The notes beneath the pieces were generated by a model. The model searched no databases. It was given only the letters and a program-made list of their open reading frames with translations, and had not been told where the DNA came from. From NCBI GenBank assembly GCA_004297765.1, contig SCTZ01000071.1:58723-122722 (forward strand): 64,000 bases of DNA. Reading direction: 5' to 3'. Shown here piece by piece: positions 60,034 through 64,000 of the stretch; position 1 is the stretch's first letter; each line of letters opens with the position of its first letter. The position numbers and the translations under genes were made by a program. This stretch comes from Chloroflexota bacterium (lineage in GTDB: Bacteria > Chloroflexota > Dehalococcoidia > FW602-bin16).

Positions 60034-61311
60034 TCACACACTTTCTTTGGTCAGCGTGGCCAGGAACTCCTTGTTATTCGCGGTCTTGGACAGGCGCTCC
60101 AGAAGGCGCTCTGTCGCTTCAGTCGGCGTCGGAGCGTTCGAGCTGATCATGGCGATCATCCGCCGCACCAGCCAGACCTGCTTGAGAGTGTACTCGTCAA
60201 GCAGCAACTCCTCACGCCGGGTGCCGCTGCGCTGAATGTCGATGGCCGGGAAAATGCGACGATCGGCCAGGCGCCGGTCGAGATGAAGCTCCATGTTGCC
60301 GGTGCCCTTGAACTCCTCGTAGATCACGTCGTCCATACGGCTTCCGGTGTCGACCAGACAGGTGGCAATGACCGTCAGACTACCGCCTTCTTCGATCTTA
60401 CGCGCGGCCCCGAAGAACCGCTTCGGCGGGTACAGCGCTATAGGATCGATACCGCCTGACAGCGTGCGCCCGCTCGGTGGCATTGCCAGGTTGTAGGCGC
60501 GGGTCAGTCGCGTGATACTGTCGAGAAGGATCACGACGTCACGACGCAGCTCCACAAGGCGCTTAGCGCGCTCCAGGGCCATCTCTGCCACGCGGATGTG
60601 GTCTTCCACCGGCTCATCGAAGGTGGAAGCGATGACCTCGGCCTTGACCGAGCGCTGCAGGTCGGTCACCTCCTCCGGTCGCTCACCGATCAGAGCCACC
60701 ATCAGATGGATGTCGTCGTAGTTGGTTGTGATGCCATTGGCGATCTGCTTCAAAAGCATCGTCTTTCCGGCCTTGGGCGGAGAAACGATCAATCCGCGCT
60801 GCCCGCGTCCGATGGGCGCGATGAGGTTGATTAGTCGCTGAGACAGACCGCCAGGGCCAGTCTCCAGGTTGATCAGCTCGCGCGGGAAGATGGGCGTCAG
60901 GCTTTCAAAGTAGGGGCGCGCCTTGGCCAGTTCCGGATCGAGGCCGTTGACGGCCTCTACACGCAGTAGCCCGTAGTATTTCTCGTTCTCCTTGGGCGGA
61001 CGCACCTGCCCGGTTACCATGTCGCCGGTACGCAGAGCGAAACGACGGATCTGGGACTGGGAAACATAGACGTCGTTCAGACCGGGGAGCATGCTATCTG
61101 AGCGCAAGAACCCGAATCCGTCGTCGACGATCTCCAGGACACCCCCTCGGAACAGGTGTCCGGCCTGTTCGGTCTGGGCCTGCAGCAGGCGTAACACGAG
61201 GTCCTGCTTCCGGAGGGTGCTGTAGCCGGAGATTCCCAGTTCTTTGGCTATTTCAAATAGGTCTTCACGAGTCTTGGCTTCTAGCTCGGCAATGTTCACG
61301 GCTAGTGTCAC
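60034..61311 (-). CDS. rho: Transcription termination factor Rho
   Basis: A 425-aa hexameric RNA helicase. N-terminal Rho_N helices ('[22 protein letters not shown]'), the cold-shock RNA-binding domain ('[14 protein letters not shown]', '[18 protein letters not shown]'), then the RecA-type ATPase with P-loop 'PPKAGKTML', Walker B '[17 protein letters not shown]' and Q/R loops. The acidic insertion seen in some Actinobacteria is absent. Its usual partners are not adjacent. Confidence 0.96.
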   Translation of the reverse strand: MTLAVNIAELEAKTREDLFEIAKELGISGYSTLRKQDLVLRLLQAQTEQAGHLFRGGVLEIVDDGFGFLRSDSMLPGLNDVYVSQSQIRRFALRTGDMVTGQVRPPKENEKYYGLLRVEAVNGLDPELAKARPYFESLTPIFPRELINLETGPGGLSQRLINLIAPIGRGQRGLIVSPPKAGKTMLLKQIANGITTNYDDIHLMVALIGERPEEVTDLQRSVKAEVIASTFDEPVEDHIRVAEMALERAKRLVELRRDVVILLDSITRLTRAYNLAMPPSGRTLSGGIDPIALYPPKRFFGAARKIEEGGSLTVIATCLVDTGSRMDDVIYEEFKGTGNMELHLDRRLADRRIFPAIDIQRSGTRREELLLDEYTLKQVWLVRRMIAMISSNAPTPTEATERLLERLSKTANNKEFLATLTKESV

Positions 61312-61766
61312 TCCTAGAGGGGAGGATGTAGTGGTGTGCGCAGCGTCGCGTCACAATCTCAGCAGATGTAGTAGATGTGGAACTCCTTGCTTGCAGACAA
61401 CGGTTGCGCCGCCGCCAGGAGGCGCGGCGGAGCCATATCTTGCCGGCGAGCTACCCCAGGCTCGTCATAGGCTGCAGCATTCTCTGCTGCACATCTTGGA
61501 CCACGCCCTGCACGCTGCTGACTACCGTACGCTCGGTGGGGGTGCAAGAGGAACAGCCTACGCGCCGAGGCGATACGAAGAGAATCCTTACCCTGCCAAC
61601 ATCCAGGCATTTGTCAACAATGGGAGCTACGTAACAGATGCAAGCGGTGGCGAACCAACAAGAAGTATCACAGCAAACCAGGCGACGAAGCAGGATGGCG
61701 AGTTCGGTCATCTGCTACCGATCTTCAAAGTATTATAGGTGGCTCCTGGGTGTTTGTCAAATACTA
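61312..61766. other. Intergenic upstream of rho
   Basis: 455 bases between the rho start and the fsa/tal stop. I saw no convincing gene, RNA or strong hairpin. A short minus-strand frame with a CxxC (about 61451-61711) faintly resembles the end of a NifU-like domain but is not supported. Confidence 0.45.
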
Positions 61767-62423
61767 TTAGGGGATTCGCGCCCCGGTCTTCTCCCAATCC
61801 GCCACGAAACGCTGGATGCCGACATCCGTCAGCGGATGCTCGATCATCTGCATAAGCACCTTGTACGGCACCGTGGCGATATGCGCCCCCGCCTTGGCGG
61901 CGGCCACGCAATGGAGCGGGTGCCGAATGCTTGCCGCGATAACCTGTGTTCCGAAATCGTAGCTCTTCAGAATCGCTACGGACTCCGCCACGACCTGCAT
62001 TCCATCGTGTCCGGCATCGTCCAGACGTCCCACAAACGGGCTGACGTAGGTCGCCCCTGCCAGAGCGGACAGCAAGGCCTGGTTGGGGGAAAAGCACAGC
62101 GTCAGATTGGTCTTCACGCCCTCGCGCGAGAGTACTGAAGTCGCCTGAAGGCCAGCCTTCGTGATCGGAATCTTCACCACCACGTACGGAGACCAGGCGG
62201 CAATGGCCCGCGCCTCCTTGATCATTCCCTCAGCCGTGAGGGCAACCACTTCTGCGCTGACCGGTCCGCGCACGATGTCCGCGATCTCCTCGATGGTGCT
62301 CTGAAAGTCCTTGCCTTGCTCCTTGGCCATGAGAGAGGGGTTGGTCGTCACGCCACTGACAACGCCGAGCTTAGCGGCGTCTCGAATCTCGTCGATGTTG
62401 GCCGTGTCAACGAATATCCGCAT
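61767..62423 (-). CDS. Transaldolase / fructose-6-phosphate aldolase-like protein
   Basis: A 218-aa small transaldolase (TalC/FSA type): '[20 protein letters not shown]', '[14 protein letters not shown]', the Schiff-base lysine in '[14 protein letters not shown]' and '[13 protein letters not shown]'. Small size and sequence fit the FSA/TalC branch; transaldolase and aldolase activities cannot be separated by eye. Confidence 0.93.
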   Translation of the reverse strand: MRIFVDTANIDEIRDAAKLGVVSGVTTNPSLMAKEQGKDFQSTIEEIADIVRGPVSAEVVALTAEGMIKEARAIAAWSPYVVVKIPITKAGLQATSVLSREGVKTNLTLCFSPNQALLSALAGATYVSPFVGRLDDAGHDGMQVVAESVAILKSYDFGTQVIAASIRHPLHCVAAAKAGAHIATVPYKVLMQMIEHPLTDVGIQRFVADWEKTGARIP

Positions 62424-62479
62424 CGATCACTTCACTCCCAATCAAGGATACTCATCTCCGCTTCTCCGCGGAGAAATAC

Positions 62480-64000
62480 TCATAGAGCTTCGGATTCCTC
62501 GAGCAGCGGAGGCTGCGCACCTTCGCGCAGGACGTGCCTGGCTGCCCCAATGAACTCGACAAACAAGGGATGCGGCCGATTGGGGCGCGATTTGAACTCC
62601 GGGTGGAACTGCGTTCCCAGCATCCAGGGATGACCGCGCACCTCCACGATCTCCACCAGGCGATTATCCGGCGAAACACCGCTCAACACGAGCCCTGCCT
62701 TGTCCAACATCTCGCGGTACTCGTTGTTGAACTCGAAGCGGTGGCGGTGACGCTCGTAAATGAGCTCCTGCTGGTAGGCATGAGCCGCCAGCCGGTCCGG
62801 AATTAGGCGACATGGATATACGCCCAGCCGCATGGTGCCCCCCATCCCGTCCACATCCCGCTGCTCGGGCATCAAGTCGATTACGGGATAGCGCGTCGCG
62901 AAATTGAACTCGGTGGAGTTGGGCTCGTCTGTGCCTAGACAGTGGCGCGCGATCTCGATAACCATGACCTGCATGCCCAGACATAGCCCCAGGTAGGGGA
63001 TCTGCCGCTCCCGTGCGTAGCGGGCCGCCAGGATCTTCCCTTCGATGCCCCGCGCGCCGAAGCCCCCGGGAACAACGATCCCTGAGACATGCGATAGAAA
63101 ACTGTCCGGATCGGATTGCTCCAGCGCCTCGGAATCCACCCAGGTGATCTCCACGTCCCGGTTGTGGTGCAGCCCCGCGTGTCGGAGCGCCTCTCGGACC
63201 GACGTGTAGGCATCCTGCAACTCGACGTACTTGCCCACCAGGGCGACCTGCAGCTCTTGCTTCGGCTGTTTGATCCGGTGAACCAACTGATACCACTCGT
63301 TGAGGTCTTTTTCTTGCTCGGACAGCCCAAGACGCTCGATGATCAATTCACCCAGGCCGGCCTCTTCCAATACCAGCGGCACTTCGTAGATGGTCTGCAC
63401 CGTCAGCAAAGGCACGACCGCCCGCGTTTCGACGTCACAGAAGAGGGCCAGCTTAGCCTTCATGTCATCGGGAACCGGCAGGTCGCTGCGACAGACCAGC
63501 ACATCGGGCTGAATACCGATGGCACGCAACTCCTTCACGCTATGCTGCGTGGGCTTCGTCTTCAGCTCACCGGATGAGGCGAGATACGGCAGCAGGGTCA
63601 CGTGAATGTACAGGACGTTGTCCCGCCCCACTTCCTTCCGCATCTGCCGGATGGCCTCCAGGAACGGCTGTCCCTCGATATCGCCGACCGTGCCCCCCAC
63701 TTCCACGATGATGACCTGAGCGCCCGATTGTTTTCCTACCATGGCGATGCGCTCTTTGATCTCGTTGGTGACATGGGGCACAACTTGAATCGTGCCGCCC
63801 AGGAAGTCTCCGCGCCGCTCCTTGGCGATAACGGAGCTATACACGAGCCCGGAGGTGACGTTCGAGTCTCGACTGAGGTTGACATCGATAAAACGCTCGT
63901 AGTGCCCCAGGTCTAGATCCGTCTCGGCACCGTCTTCCGTGACGAAGACCTCGCCATGCTGATAGGGGGACATGGTGCCGGGATCGACGTTAAGATAGGG
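62480..64000 (-). CDS. pyrG: CTP synthase, 3' part
   Basis: Amidates UTP to CTP. The window contains 506 codons, beginning upstream of '[23 protein letters not shown]' and ending at 62480; the N-terminal ~35 residues with the P-loop are beyond the right edge. The synthase part has '[20 protein letters not shown]'; the glutaminase domain has '[19 protein letters not shown]', the nucleophile in '[13 protein letters not shown]' and the His/Glu pair in '[12 protein letters not shown]'. Confidence 0.97.
   Translation of the reverse strand, partial: PYLNVDPGTMSPYQHGEVFVTEDGAETDLDLGHYERFIDVNLSRDSNVTSGLVYSSVIAKERRGDFLGGTIQVVPHVTNEIKERIAMVGKQSGAQVIIVEVGGTVGDIEGQPFLEAIRQMRKEVGRDNVLYIHVTLLPYLASSGELKTKPTQHSVKELRAIGIQPDVLVCRSDLPVPDDMKAKLALFCDVETRAVVPLLTVQTIYEVPLVLEEAGLGELIIERLGLSEQEKDLNEWYQLVHRIKQPKQELQVALVGKYVELQDAYTSVREALRHAGLHHNRDVEITWVDSEALEQSDPDSFLSHVSGIVVPGGFGARGIEGKILAARYARERQIPYLGLCLGMQVMVIEIARHCLGTDEPNSTEFNFATRYPVIDLMPEQRDVDGMGGTMRLGVYPCRLIPDRLAAHAYQQELIYERHRHRFEFNNEYREMLDKAGLVLSGVSPDNRLVEIVEVRGHPWMLGTQFHPEFKSRPNRPHPLFVEFIGAARHVLREGAQPPLLEESEAL

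Noticed and set aside
61451..61711. 86-codon minus-strand frame with CSSC resembling the end of a NifU-like domain
   Set aside because: Similarity is limited to a CxxC and a helix; the rest of the domain is absent.

Overview
The window reads as chromosome of an anaerobic bacterium, most likely a member of the Chloroflexota. This is inferred from threonine/proline 'TPTPTNT' linkers in a secreted multihaem protein, paired DUF3618-like and Act-holin-3-like membrane proteins, corrinoid and molybdopterin enzymes, and homology by eye; no 16S rRNA or tRNA gene was seen.

Layout. 1-7.6 kb: ordinary genes (HTH regulator fragment, two small membrane proteins, tyrS, citrate synthase, an EF-G-like GTPase, a response regulator, a flavin-binding split-barrel protein). 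7.7-26.4 kb: an all-minus-strand accessory block bracketed by two direct copies of a ~650 bp element with an identically sized 206-aa zinc-ribbon protein. It holds a frameshifted MFS gene, two nucleoside phosphorylases, a nitroreductase, two copies of a radical SAM + split-barrel gene pair, a heterodimeric ABC exporter and a complete Opp/Dpp-type importer. 26.4-33.8 kb: sulfur amino-acid genes (nitroreductase, metK, metW, metX, metY, a YezD-like protein, DsrEFH/TusBCD-like trio). 34-45.8 kb: a corrinoid methyltransferase operon with a sulfonate/taurine-type ABC importer and a molybdopterin oxidoreductase, then a sulfate-binding lipoprotein and a second YezD-like gene. 46.2-58.6 kb: extracytoplasmic redox proteins (two PCYCGC proteins, a CuA-cupredoxin/NapH fusion, a cupredoxin, rhodanese, TlpA, a CARDB-repeat multihaem protein). 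58.7-64 kb: dnaN, rho, fsa/tal and the 3' part of pyrG.

Two things stand out. First, eight copies of one cis element (a direct repeat of about 8 nt, GACTRGA-type, abutting an intrinsic terminator) lie at six loci, all on the minus strand and all upstream of sulfur-related or corrinoid-operon genes. At three loci the element is preceded by a 12-15 residue reading frame crowded with cysteine codons (for example MCIQHPCCRIYGCSG); at two it directly follows a YezD-like gene ending in -PCT. I read this as a cysteine-responsive attenuation regulon that also covers the corrinoid/sulfonate operon and, before an element inserted, the radical SAM/importer operon. Second, two neighbouring exported redox proteins (50399-50968 and 55926-56516) each carry one in-frame TGA at a position expected to be cysteine, with a conserved reading frame beyond it and a small hairpin with a GU-containing loop at the distance expected of a bacterial SECIS. 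They are candidate selenoproteins that a standard gene caller would truncate.

Working together (inference): the 34-45 kb operon would import a small organosulfur or methylated compound, move a methyl group through the corrinoid protein and two UroD-type methyltransferases, and keep the corrinoid active with an ASKHA/ferredoxin activase. DsrEFH-like proteins and MetXYW/MetK would channel the sulfur to methionine and SAM. The radical SAM block uses SAM, and its nucleoside phosphorylases could clear 5'-deoxyadenosine.
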